Assembly: GCA_964574335.1 (NCBI GenBank) | Contig: CAZNNH010000050.1 | Span: 1 to 36,077, forward strand | Reading direction: 5' to 3' | Source: CAZNNH01 sp964574335 | GTDB lineage: Bacteria; Acidobacteriota; Vicinamibacteria; Fen-336 | Length of the DNA stretch: 36,077 nt | Part shown: positions 15,491 to 23,034 of the stretch, piece after piece | Numbering within the stretch: the stretch's first letter is position 1 | Layout: the number at the start of each line of letters is the position of its first letter | Translations under genes and position numbers: made by a program | Notes under the pieces: generated by a model | What the model was told of the DNA's origin: nothing | Databases searched by the model: none | What the model saw: only the letters and a program-made list of their open reading frames with translations

Positions 15491-18400
15491 ATGCCACGGG
15501 TGCTGGTCGTCGACGACGAGCCCGAGATCGCGCGGATGCTGGTCGCCCTCCTGCGGGAGTCGGGGTTCGAGACGCAGGCGGCCGGCTCCGGCGAGGAGGC
15601 CCTGGAGGTGCTGGCCTCGACGGGGATCGGGCTGGTGATCCTCGACATCCTGCTCCCCGGCATCGATGGCTTCGAGGTCTGCCGGCGGATCCGAAAGCGG
15701 CACGGTCCGGCGCTGCCGGTGGTGCTGCTCACGGGCCTCGAGGACGCCGAGGCGGTTCGCCGCGGCTACCAGGCCGGGGCCGACGACTTCGTCCGTAAGC
15801 CCCCGGATCCGGCCTCGTTCGCCCTCAAGGTCAAGGCCTTCCTGCGGAGCCGCCAGGCATTCGATGCCGAGCGCCGCCACGCGGCGTCCTTACAGCGGCT
15901 GTCCGACCTGGTGGCGGCGATGGCGGCCACCAGCGGACGGACCCCGCTGATTGAGCTGACCCTCTCGCGGGTCAGTCGCGACCTGGGATACACGGGCGCG
16001 GCCTTCTACCGGAGGAGCGAAGATGGCCCCGGGCTTCGCCTCGAGAGGGGGGTGGGCTCCCTGGCCGAGGGAGCCGAGACGCTCGACGCGGGGCTCCTCC
16101 GGCGCGCCCTCGAGCAGGCCCGGCTGACCGAGTCGGAGCACCGGGGAGGTGGCCGTGAGGTGGCGGTGCCGATCCAGGCCCGCGAGGGGGTGCTGGGCGT
16201 CCTCGGGCTGGTCGGGCGCAGCCCCCGGGTGGACGAAGAGGCGAGCCTGCTGTCGGCGATCGCCGGTCAGCTCTCGGTGGGGCTGCAGAAGGCGGACAGC
16301 GTGGGCGCCACCGAGCGGCTGGCTCGCGAGATGGCCACCCTCTACGAGCTGAGCCTCGAGACCACCGCGCTGCGCGAGCTGCGCCATCTGTTCGTGAAGG
16401 CCACCGAAGACGCCGGCCGCCTGATCGGAGCCGATCACACCTCGGCGCTCCGGCTCGACCACAAGCAGAGCCTGCTCAAGCTGTTCGTCGCCTGGGCCCG
16501 GGAGCCGGACACCGACGCCTACCTCGAGCCCGCGTTCAAGCTGGGGGAGGGGATCGCGGGACGGGTGGCCCGAGACCGGGTCCCGGCCCTCGTCGACGAC
16601 ACCGGGCACGATGCCGATTTCGTCCCCAAGGGAAACCCGGTGGCGCGTCTGATCTGCGTCCCCGTCACCTACTTCGACCGGGAGCAAGACGTGCCAGCGG
16701 TGTTCGGCGTCTTGAACGCCACCCGGCGCCCGGGAGCGCCGCCCTTCACCAAGGAGGACCTCGGCTATCTGACCCGTTTCGCCAGCCAGCTCTCGGTTGC
16801 CGTCGCCAACTCGATGGCGTTCGCCGCCGAGCACGAGCGGGGCGAGCAGCTCCGTCTGGTCAACACGTTGCTCCGTGAGGTCACCGGCAGCCTCTCCCGG
16901 CACACCATCCTGGAGACGGCGGCACGTCGGATCCACCAGGCGTTCGGAGGGCCCACCGTCAGGTGGTTGGTGCCCGACCGGGAGGCCGGCGTCTTCCGGG
17001 TGGAGCTCTCGGCGGGCGCCCGTTTTCCGTCCGGTCGGGGGGCGGTGCCGTTGGACATCGGGCCGCTGGGACGCGTCCTGACCGAGCGCTGCACCGTGCT
17101 GCTCCGGGAACCGTCCGAGGTGGGAGGCGATGGTGCGTTCGGCGCCGCTCAAAGCGGTGTGCTGGTGCCGATTCAGTCGAGCGGCGAGGTGAACGCGGTG
17201 CTGGCGGTGACCAGCGAGGCCCCCGGGCGGTTCGATCGAGAGCAGCGGATCACCCTCGAGACGCTGGCCGACGGGATCGGCATCATCCTGCGTAACGCCG
17301 AGCTGTTCCATGCCCTGGAGCGTACGAACGCCGAGCTGGTGGAGCTCGACCGCCTCAAGAGCGAGCTGGTCAACGTCGTGGCCCACGACCTGCGAGCCCC
17401 CCTCTCGGGGGTGATGAGCCACGCCGAGATGCTGGCCAGCCAGCCGGAGGCGCCGGGGATGGAGCGCGTCGAGCGGGCCCGTGGGATCGTGGGGGCGGCC
17501 GTCCACATGGCCAACCTGGTGGACAAGACGCTACAGACCATGCGGCTGGACAGCGGCGACTTTCCGTTCGACTTCGGAATCATCGACCTGGCGGCCTCGG
17601 TCCGGGAGGTGCTCGAGAGACTCCCTGAGGACGCCGGGCATCCGGTCCGTCTGGCGCTGCCCGAGGATCCGGTGGCCTGCTGGGCCGACCGCTCGAGGAT
17701 CTGTCAGGTGCTCGAGAACCTGCTCTCGAACGCGGTCAAGTACTCGCCGGACGGAGGGCCGATCGAGCTGGAGCTGGTCAGAGAGGGCGAGCAGGCCACG
17801 GTCGCGGTGCGTGATCGTGGCATCGGCCTGGCCGTGGAGGAGGTGAGCCAGCTTTTTCGCGCCTTCACCCGGGTGCGGAACGAGCGGACGGCGGGGATCG
17901 AGGGGGCCGGCCTGGGCCTCTACATCTGCGACCGGATCATCCGCGCCCATGGCGGCCGCCTGTGGGCCGTGCCGCGGGACGGCGGCGGCACCAGCTTCTG
18001 CTTCGCGCTTCCGGTCTACGGGGCCGCCGCCCAGAGCCGGGCGCCGGTGATCCTGGTGGCCGCCGGCGACGAGAGCACCCGGGGCGAGCTGCGCGGGCTG
18101 ATCGAGGAGATGGGCTTCGAGGTCTGTGAGACGAGCCATGGGGTCGAGGCCCTGGAGGCGGCGGCGCGGGTGCGGCCGGGCGCCATCGTGCTGGACCGGA
18201 TCTTGCCGAGGCTGGGCGCCGAAGCCGTGGCCCAACGCCTGAAGCGCAGCCCGGCAACCGCCGACACGCCGCTGATCGCCCTGGTGGGCCCCACCCAGGG
18301 GACCCACTCGCCCCGCCTCTTCAACCGAGTCCTCAGCAAGCCCCTCGACCGGCAGGCCCTCGAAGCAGCCCTCGACGGCGCGCTCCGACGGTCCCCCTGA
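15491..18400 (+). CDS. Soluble hybrid histidine kinase: REC-GAF-GAF-GAF-HisKA-HATPase-REC
   Basis: A 969-aa protein with no signal or membrane segment, hence cytoplasmic. The N-terminal receiver (1-120) has D8-D9, phosphoacceptor D52 (LVILDILLPGIDG) and K103. Three GAF-like modules follow at about 150-275, 300-440 and 460-600. HisKA has H632 in ELVNVVAHDLRAPLSG. HATPase_c (about 725-840) shows the N box NLLSNAVKYSPDGG, then RDRGIGLA and GAGLGLYICDRIIRAHGG. A second receiver (about 850-969) has D902 in IVLDRILPRLG and a conserved SKPLD lysine, but the usual acidic pair is replaced by VAAGDES. An N-terminal receiver with several GAF domains means the kinase answers both another kinase and intracellular ligands. 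The ribosome site is weak. The stop codon lies inside the 13-bp repeat array next to the assembly gap, so the C-terminal end deserves caution. Confidence 0.9.
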   Translation: MPRVLVVDDEPEIARMLVALLRESGFETQAAGSGEEALEVLASTGIGLVILDILLPGIDGFEVCRRIRKRHGPALPVVLLTGLEDAEAVRRGYQAGADDFVRKPPDPASFALKVKAFLRSRQAFDAERRHAASLQRLSDLVAAMAATSGRTPLIELTLSRVSRDLGYTGAAFYRRSEDGPGLRLERGVGSLAEGAETLDAGLLRRALEQARLTESEHRGGGREVAVPIQAREGVLGVLGLVGRSPRVDEEASLLSAIAGQLSVGLQKADSVGATERLAREMATLYELSLETTALRELRHLFVKATEDAGRLIGADHTSALRLDHKQSLLKLFVAWAREPDTDAYLEPAFKLGEGIAGRVARDRVPALVDDTGHDADFVPKGNPVARLICVPVTYFDREQDVPAVFGVLNATRRPGAPPFTKEDLGYLTRFASQLSVAVANSMAFAAEHERGEQLRLVNTLLREVTGSLSRHTILETAARRIHQAFGGPTVRWLVPDREAGVFRVELSAGARFPSGRGAVPLDIGPLGRVLTERCTVLLREPSEVGGDGAFGAAQSGVLVPIQSSGEVNAVLAVTSEAPGRFDREQRITLETLADGIGIILRNAELFHALERTNAELVELDRLKSELVNVVAHDLRAPLSGVMSHAEMLASQPEAPGMERVERARGIVGAAVHMANLVDKTLQTMRLDSGDFPFDFGIIDLAASVREVLERLPEDAGHPVRLALPEDPVACWADRSRICQVLENLLSNAVKYSPDGGPIELELVREGEQATVAVRDRGIGLAVEEVSQLFRAFTRVRNERTAGIEGAGLGLYICDRIIRAHGGRLWAVPRDGGGTSFCFALPVYGAAAQSRAPVILVAAGDESTRGELRGLIEEMGFEVCETSHGVEALEAAARVRPGAIVLDRILPRLGAEAVAQRLKRSPATADTPLIALVGPTQGTHSPRLFNRVLSKPLDRQALEAALDGALRRSP

Positions 18401-18598
18401 CCGGTCCCCCTGACCGGTCCCCCTGACCGGTCCGGTGCTGGCANNNNNNNNNNNNNNNNNNNNNNNNNNNNNNNNNNNNNNNNNNNNNNNNNNNNNNNNN
18501 NNNNNNNNNNNNNNNNNNNNNNNNNNNNNNNNNNNNNNNNNNNCGGTCCCCCTGACCGGTCCCCCTGACCGGTCCCCCTGACCGGTCCGGTGCTGGCA
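18389..18598. repeat. 13-bp tandem repeat array interrupted by an assembly gap
   Basis: The unit CCGGTCCCCCTGA occurs about three times on each side of the gap, followed by GGTGCTGGCA. The 55 bp at 18389-18443 and the 55 bp at 18544-18598 are identical. The first copy contains the stop codon of the hybrid kinase (18398-18400). The true copy number cannot be known from this assembly. The region from 18401 to the xdhC promoter at 18612 holds nothing else that I can see. Confidence 0.9.
18444..18543. other. Assembly gap, 100 N
   Basis: Exactly 100 undetermined bases, a conventional scaffold placeholder. The two contig ends share the same 55 bp, so the real gap may be a repeat expansion or nothing at all. 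Confidence 0.98.
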
Positions 18599-18611
18599 GC
18601 TCGGTGGGTTC

Positions 18612-18620
18612 TGCTATCCT
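18612..18620 (+). promoter_or_regulatory. Extended -10 promoter of xdhC-like gene
   Basis: TGC directly followed by TATCCT is an extended -10 element. It ends 12 nt before the ATG at 18633. No ribosome site is visible, so the transcript has a leader of only about 5 nt. Confidence 0.45.
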
Positions 18621-18632
18621 GGCAGCGCAACC

Positions 18633-19466
18633 ATGGAGCGAGTTCTCGAGGCGGTCCTCGCGGCCGCTCGTGACGCCCAGCCGGCGGCCCTGCTGACGGT
18701 GGTGGCGACCGAGGGTTCGACCCCCCAGAAGGCGGGGGTGAAGATGCTCGTCTACCCCGACGGCGGGCTGGTGGGGACCATCGGCGGCGGATGTGTCGAG
18801 GCCGAGATGGCACGGCGGGCGCGAGAGGTGATCCGGAGCGGCAAGCCACAGCTCGCCTCGTACGATCTGACCCCGGAGCAGGCGGGGGAGGACGGCCTGG
18901 TCTGCGGGGGGAGGATGCAGGTGTTCATCGAGCCGATCGAGGGCACGCCCACCTTGTGCCTGTTCGGCGCCGGGCACGTGGCGGTGCCCCTGTCGCGCCT
19001 GGCGAAGCTGGTTGGCTTTCGCGTCGAGGTCGTCGACGACCGGGCCAAGTTCGCGAGCCGCGAGCGCTTCCCGGACGCCGACAAGATCCTGGTGGAGGAG
19101 TTCGCCGCCGCCGCTGACCAGCTCACCCTGGGGAGGGGCAGCTTCGTGGTGGTGGTGACCCGAGGCCACAAGGGTGACGCCGACGCCCTGGCGGCGGTGC
19201 TAGGCCGGGAGCTGCGCTACGTGGGGCTCTTGGGGAGCAAGCCCAAGATGGTCCACGTCTTCAGCGCCCTCGCCCAACGGGGGGTGGCGCCCGAAGCCCT
19301 GGCCCAGGTCCACGTCCCGGTAGGGCTCGCCATCGGCGCGCTGACGCCCGAGGAGATCGCCGTGAGCATCCTCGCCGAGATGATCGCCGTCCGGCGGGGT
19401 GTCGATCCGGCCCATGCCGGCTCCCTCAGGGCCGAGCCGCCGGGCCGCCTCAAGACCGGCGCCTGA
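18633..19466 (+). CDS. XdhC/CoxI family protein (molybdenum hydroxylase maturation)
   Basis: A 277-aa cytoplasmic protein with both halves of the family. The N-terminal XdhC/CoxI domain has VVATEGSTPQKAGVKMLV and GGLVGTIGGGCVEAEM. The C-terminal Rossmann-like domain has TLCLFGAGHVAVPLSRLAK, FRVEVVDDR, FVVVVTRGHKGDADAL and YVGLLGSKPK. Known members bind molybdenum cofactor, help sulfurate it and insert it into xanthine dehydrogenase or CO dehydrogenase-type enzymes. No such enzyme subunit lies in the window, so this is an orphan maturation factor here. It stands alone behind its own near-leaderless promoter. Confidence 0.88.
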   Translation: MERVLEAVLAAARDAQPAALLTVVATEGSTPQKAGVKMLVYPDGGLVGTIGGGCVEAEMARRAREVIRSGKPQLASYDLTPEQAGEDGLVCGGRMQVFIEPIEGTPTLCLFGAGHVAVPLSRLAKLVGFRVEVVDDRAKFASRERFPDADKILVEEFAAAADQLTLGRGSFVVVVTRGHKGDADALAAVLGRELRYVGLLGSKPKMVHVFSALAQRGVAPEALAQVHVPVGLAIGALTPEEIAVSILAEMIAVRRGVDPAHAGSLRAEPPGRLKTGA

Positions 19467-19511
19467 GAGGATCTCAAGTCGCTTGGCAACCCAGCCAGCC
19501 TAAATTACCGC

Positions 19512-19540
19512 TTGACAAGAGGATACCGGATTCCTAGGAT
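19512..19540 (+). promoter_or_regulatory. Sigma-70-type promoter of the Thr-Pro repeat protein gene
   Basis: A perfect -35 TTGACA (19512-19517), a 17-bp spacer and TAGGAT (19535-19540). The start at 19557 is 16 nt further on, with GGAGG at 19546-19550. This is the clearest consensus promoter in the window. Confidence 0.7.
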
Positions 19541-19556
19541 GAGGACGGAGGTGTCC

Positions 19557-20798
19557 ATGCGGTCTGCGTGTGCGGCGGTGCTGGCAGCCCTGCTGGTCTG
19601 CCCCCCTAGCTTGATGGCGGCCCCCGCCACCGGCGTCGTCCAGGGCCGGGTGACGGTCGACGGCCGACCGCTGAGCGGGATCGATCTCTCGCTCGTCAAC
19701 ATCGGCTCGGGAGAGGTGCTGGTGGCGCAGTCGGGGGCCGAGGGGCGTTACGAGCTCGACGCCGCACCGGGGAGCTACCTGATCACCGGTGACTCCCGCT
19801 CCGGGCTCTCGGTCAGCCGCGCGCCTTCGGTTGTCAACGTCGAGCCCGGGCAAGTCGCCTCGGCCGACCTGGAGTTCGTGGCCCTCACCGTTCCCATCGT
19901 GCAGGAGGGCCTGCCGGAGACCTCCGAGGAGGGGGCGACGATCCAGCACCAGGGGGTCGGCTGCATGGTGGCGGGCGAGTTCCCGATCCTGGACGCCTTG
20001 ATCGAGCCGGCCACCGTGGTGGTCCGGGCCCGCGTCTATTTCCGCTCCGCGCTCTCCGACGAGTGGTACTTCGTCGAGATGGTCCAGACCGAAGGGCTGT
20101 TCCGTGGCTGGTTGCCCCGCCCGCAGCTCGCCGCCAGCCCCATCACCTACCACGTCCAGGCCACCACCACGGACTTCAAGGACATCCGGACCGAGGACTA
20201 CGAGGCGACGGTGGTGGAGTTCGAGGACGAGTGCGAGGACAAGGTCCTGGCGGCCTACGGCGAGCCGTCGGGAGAGCTCACCGTCTTCTCGGCGGCCACC
20301 GGGGCCGAAGCGACGCTGCCGGTCGGCTTCGCCGCCGGCGGCCTGGCGCTGGGCGCGGGGGCGCTGGCCGCCATCCTGATCGGTGCCACCGCCGCCGGTG
20401 TCGGCGTCAGCCAGGTGGTGCGCAACACGCCGACACCCACGCCGACGCCCACCCCGACGCCCACCCCGACGCCCACCCCGACGCCCACGGTGCCGCCCAC
20501 GCCGACGCCGGAGCCGACGCCGGGTCCGTGGACGCTCTCGGTCGAGATCAACGAAGGCTACGGCCTGGGCGAGGTCGGCGTCGACCCGCTGCAGGACCTC
20601 TACAGCGACGGACAGCGCGTGGTCCTGCGCGCGGTTCCCACCACCCTCGAGGTCACGCCTCCCGAGGAGGCCTACTTCATTGGGTGGGGCGGGCACTGCT
20701 CCTCTGCCCGGATGGCCCCGGTCTGCACCCTGGTGATGGACGAGAACAAGCAGGTCTTCGCCGCATTCGGCCGGCGGCCGGCCACGGTCGTCCCCTAG
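19557..20798 (+). CDS. Secreted protein: carboxypeptidase-regulatory-like domain, membrane segment, Thr-Pro repeat, C-terminal beta-repeat domain
   Basis: A 413-aa protein. The ATG at 19557 has GGAGG upstream and starts a clean signal peptide (MRSACAAVLAALLVCPPSLMAAPA). In-frame starts further upstream overlap the promoter. A regulatory-like beta domain spans about 25-120 (GVVQGRVTVDGRPLSG, GRYELDAAPGSYLITG). A middle domain of unknown type follows (WYFVEMVQTEGLFRGWLPRP). A hydrophobic stretch (GFAAGGLALGAGALAAILIG) comes next, then a stiff linker of Thr-Pro repeats. The last 85 residues (YFIGWGGHCSSARMAPVCTLVMDENKQVFAAF) resemble the InlB-B/Flg_new-type bacterial repeat with a Cys pair. The linker probably spans cell-wall or periplasmic space to display the C-terminal domain. 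It converges with the O-antigen ligase gene, and both stop codons lie in a shared CTAG. Confidence 0.75.
   Translation: MRSACAAVLAALLVCPPSLMAAPATGVVQGRVTVDGRPLSGIDLSLVNIGSGEVLVAQSGAEGRYELDAAPGSYLITGDSRSGLSVSRAPSVVNVEPGQVASADLEFVALTVPIVQEGLPETSEEGATIQHQGVGCMVAGEFPILDALIEPATVVVRARVYFRSALSDEWYFVEMVQTEGLFRGWLPRPQLAASPITYHVQATTTDFKDIRTEDYEATVVEFEDECEDKVLAAYGEPSGELTVFSAATGAEATLPVGFAAGGLALGAGALAAILIGATAAGVGVSQVVRNTPTPTPTPTPTPTPTPTPTPTVPPTPTPEPTPGPWTLSVEINEGYGLGEVGVDPLQDLYSDGQRVVLRAVPTTLEVTPPEEAYFIGWGGHCSSARMAPVCTLVMDENKQVFAAFGRRPATVVP
20427..20523 (+). repeat. Coding tandem repeat (Thr-Pro linker)
   Basis: Repeats of about 12 bp (ACGCCCACCCCG and variants) encode alternating Thr-Pro, with a VPP interruption and a closing EPTPGP. 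Such arrays commonly vary in length between strains. Confidence 0.9.
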
Positions 20799-22231
20799 CG
20801 TCCCGACGACGGCGTCGGCCGCTCCGGACCCATCGGTGGGGGGGCTTGCGGATACCGGCGTGGGCGGCCGGTCGACGGGCGAGCTCTCGGCGGCGCCATG
20901 GCCAGGCCGCACAGCGCCGCGAGGGCCGCGCCGTTGGCGGGGATCCGCCAGTCGAAGTCGACCAGGGCGTGCACACAGGAGGCGGCGATTCCCGCGAAGA
21001 CCCCGGCGGTGATGGCATCTCGCCGAACCTGGGCGACGGCCGCTTGAAGCAGGCGGCGCGTCAGCAGCGCCACCGGGATCAGGCCGACCACTCCCAGCTC
21101 GAACAGGATCTGCAGGTAGTCGTTGTGGGCCTGGCCCCACAGGTTGTGTCGGTCGATGGTCTGGTAGGGACGGAAGGCCCAGCCGAAGGCGTTGAGCCCG
21201 GCGCCGAACACGGGGAAGTAGCGGACCATGGCGAGCATGTCGACCCAGGCGTCGTAGCGGTTGAAGCCGCGGCTCTCGAAGCTCTGCAGCATCGCTCCCA
21301 GGTCCACGGTGGTGAGGCCCAACGCCAGCAGCAGCACCAGCACCAGAAGCGCTGCCCGGCGGTAGCGGAACAGGACCAGGAACACCGGCACGGAGACCAG
21401 GCAGGCCGCGATCGCCCCCCGCGACTGCGCGGCCAGCAGGGCCACCAGCAGCACGATCGTGATGGCCGACCGCCAGGCCACGGCGTTGGCGGCCGGGTCG
21501 AGCACCGCGCGCCAGAGCCTGCGACCGCGCCGCCGGGCCAGCACCTCCTCGAGCGACTCGGCCACGAACCCGAAGCCGAGCGGGAGGACCATGGCGAGAT
21601 AGCCGGCCAGGTGGTTGCGGTTGATGTAGGGGCCGAATACCGCCCAGTCGGTGCTGACGTGGAGGAACCCGTAGATGCGCGTCGGGTGAGCAGACGCGGC
21701 CTGCACCAGGGCAGCCACCGCCAGCGCCAGGCCGGTCCCCAGGAGCGCCGCGCACAGCCGCCGCCGCCACCGGCGCTCCTGAAAATCCCGGAAGACGGTG
21801 GCATAGAGCAGGCCCATGCCGGCGAGGAACACGAGGCCCCGGAGGGTGTCGCTCGGGCAGACGCTGATCGGCCTCCAGGGACGCACCGGCAGCGGGGGGA
21901 TGTGATAGGCGGCGTACGAGCCAGGAGAGACGAAGCGCAGCAGCTCAGGTGGCAGCGGCAGCAGTTGCAGCAGCACCAGCGCCAGCAGGGCCCACAGCGG
22001 GCCCTGTCCGGGCAGCTCGGGCACCCGCTCGCCCTGGCTCCGTCGCCAGTGTCCGCGCACCCACGACCAGGCCCCGGCCAGGAAGGCGATGCCGAGCAGG
22101 GGCCGGTAGGCGAAGGGGTGGACCGCGCCGAACACAAGCGGCGCCAGAACCAGCGCCCCCATCACCGCCAGGCGGAGCACGAAGGCGCGGTCCCTGACCT
22201 GGGACGCTGCTGGCGCGGTGGCGCGGCTCAC
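20795..22231 (-). CDS. O-antigen ligase/Wzy_C family membrane protein
   Basis: A 478-aa protein. I take GTG 22231 as start because it overlaps the upstream stop as GTGA, a sign of translational coupling. The longer open frame to 22378 would encode Arg/Pro-rich nonsense. About ten to twelve membrane segments are seen, such as LAVMGALVLAPLVFGAVHPFAY and ALVLVLLLALGLTTVDL. A large periplasmic loop includes GFNRYDAWVDMLAMVRYFPVFGAGLNAFGW and HNLWGQAHNDYLQILFELGVVGLIPV. The SRGAI motif and the AHNDYLQILFELG segment are characteristic of O-antigen ligase/polymerase (Wzy_C) proteins. It probably joins or polymerises a lipid-linked glycan on the periplasmic side. It is last in the kinase-lipoprotein-ligase row. 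Confidence 0.87.
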   Translation of the reverse strand: MSRATAPAASQVRDRAFVLRLAVMGALVLAPLVFGAVHPFAYRPLLGIAFLAGAWSWVRGHWRRSQGERVPELPGQGPLWALLALVLLQLLPLPPELLRFVSPGSYAAYHIPPLPVRPWRPISVCPSDTLRGLVFLAGMGLLYATVFRDFQERRWRRRLCAALLGTGLALAVAALVQAASAHPTRIYGFLHVSTDWAVFGPYINRNHLAGYLAMVLPLGFGFVAESLEEVLARRRGRRLWRAVLDPAANAVAWRSAITIVLLVALLAAQSRGAIAACLVSVPVFLVLFRYRRAALLVLVLLLALGLTTVDLGAMLQSFESRGFNRYDAWVDMLAMVRYFPVFGAGLNAFGWAFRPYQTIDRHNLWGQAHNDYLQILFELGVVGLIPVALLTRRLLQAAVAQVRRDAITAGVFAGIAASCVHALVDFDWRIPANGAALAALCGLAMAPPRARPSTGRPRRYPQAPPPMGPERPTPSSGR

Positions 22232-23004
22232 CGTGTCGGCCGGGTCGGCGTGTCCTTCAACGTCTCGATGCCCCGGACCTTGCCGCCGCTGTCGTAGCGG
22301 AGGCGCCGGTCGGGACGGCCGTCGCCATCGCTGTCGAAGTCCTCGAAGCTCAAGATCCCCGTCCGCCAGTCCTGCCAACGGTCGATCCGGCCATCACGAT
22401 CCGAGTCGACCTCGACGGCGACGATCCGCCCGGCCTCGAAGACCTCGACTCGCTCAGGTCGCCCGTCGGAGTTGGAGTCGTACTCGATCCGGTTGGGCAG
22501 GCCGTCCGGACCGAGGTAGGACCAGCGCTGCGGCGCTCCCCCTCGGGCCGCCGAGCCGACCTTCACCAGCTGCCCCTGCTCGTCGTAGTGCTCCCAGCGG
22601 TCGATGGTGCCGTCGAAATCGGTGTCGACCTCCAACAGCCGGGCCCGCTCGGCACCGTCGTGGTGGGCGATGTTGTCGGGTCGGCCGTCGCCGTTGCTGT
22701 CGAACTCGATGCGCTGGAGCCGTCCGGCGGCGTCGTAGTAGGCCCGGTAGGGGCCGCGCTCGACCAGCCTCAGCTCCGAGCCGTCCTCGCCCTTCACCCG
22801 GGTCCACTCGGCGGAGCGGCCGCGCTTCGTGTACAGGCAACCCCCCTCGTCGCAGGCGACGCCGAGGACGAGCAACAGGACCGCCGCCAGGATGCGGGCC
22901 GGAAGGCCCTGGAGGCTGCCGGGCCGGGGCCGACCGGCAGGGACCAGATCGGGGCGGCAGTCCCGGGATCGCACGGTTGGGCCGACGGACGAGCCGCGTG
23001 ACAT
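22228..23004 (-). CDS. Lipoprotein with tandem DxDxDG calcium-binding-type repeats
   Basis: A 258-aa protein. After an unusually long basic N-region (about 35 aa) comes a hydrophobic stretch ending in the lipobox LGVAC, with C51 as the lipidated residue. The mature part is a run of units of about 25 residues, each pairing a short beta strand with an acidic loop: FDSNGDGRPDN, VDTDFDGTIDRW, YDSNSDGRPERV, VDSDRDGRIDRW and FDSDGDGRPDRR. These loops match the calcium-binding pattern of EF-hand-like and thrombospondin type 3 repeats. The -10 box TAAAAT ends 8 nt before the ATG and no ribosome site is present, so a leaderless transcript is likely. It overlaps the O-antigen ligase start by GTGA. A role in envelope or surface polysaccharide organisation is inference. 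Confidence 0.75.
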   Translation of the reverse strand: MSRGSSVGPTVRSRDCRPDLVPAGRPRPGSLQGLPARILAAVLLLVLGVACDEGGCLYTKRGRSAEWTRVKGEDGSELRLVERGPYRAYYDAAGRLQRIEFDSNGDGRPDNIAHHDGAERARLLEVDTDFDGTIDRWEHYDEQGQLVKVGSAARGGAPQRWSYLGPDGLPNRIEYDSNSDGRPERVEVFEAGRIVAVEVDSDRDGRIDRWQDWRTGILSFEDFDSDGDGRPDRRLRYDSGGKVRGIETLKDTPTRPTR

Positions 23005-23012
23005 GGCGAGCT

Positions 23013-23018
23013 ATTTTA
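23013..23018 (-). promoter_or_regulatory. -10 box of a probable leaderless promoter (lipoprotein gene)
   Basis: On the minus strand TGC directly precedes TAAAAT, an extended -10. It ends 8 nt before the ATG at 23004. It lies within the 30-nt spacer after the kinase gene, so the lipoprotein-ligase pair can be expressed separately from the kinase. Confidence 0.5.
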
Positions 23019-23034
23019 GCATCCGCACCCGGTC

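Noticed and set aside
18389..18598. Possible CRISPR array
   Set aside because: The 13-bp units are head to tail without spacers, and the second block is an identical copy across an assembly gap.
20427..20523. Possible CRISPR or microsatellite of non-coding type
   Set aside because: The repeats are in frame and encode a Thr-Pro linker inside a well-supported gene.
19500..21770. A 756-codon minus-strand open frame
   Set aside because: It spans opposite the Thr-Pro protein gene and overlaps the O-antigen ligase in the wrong frame. It shows low-complexity translation only.
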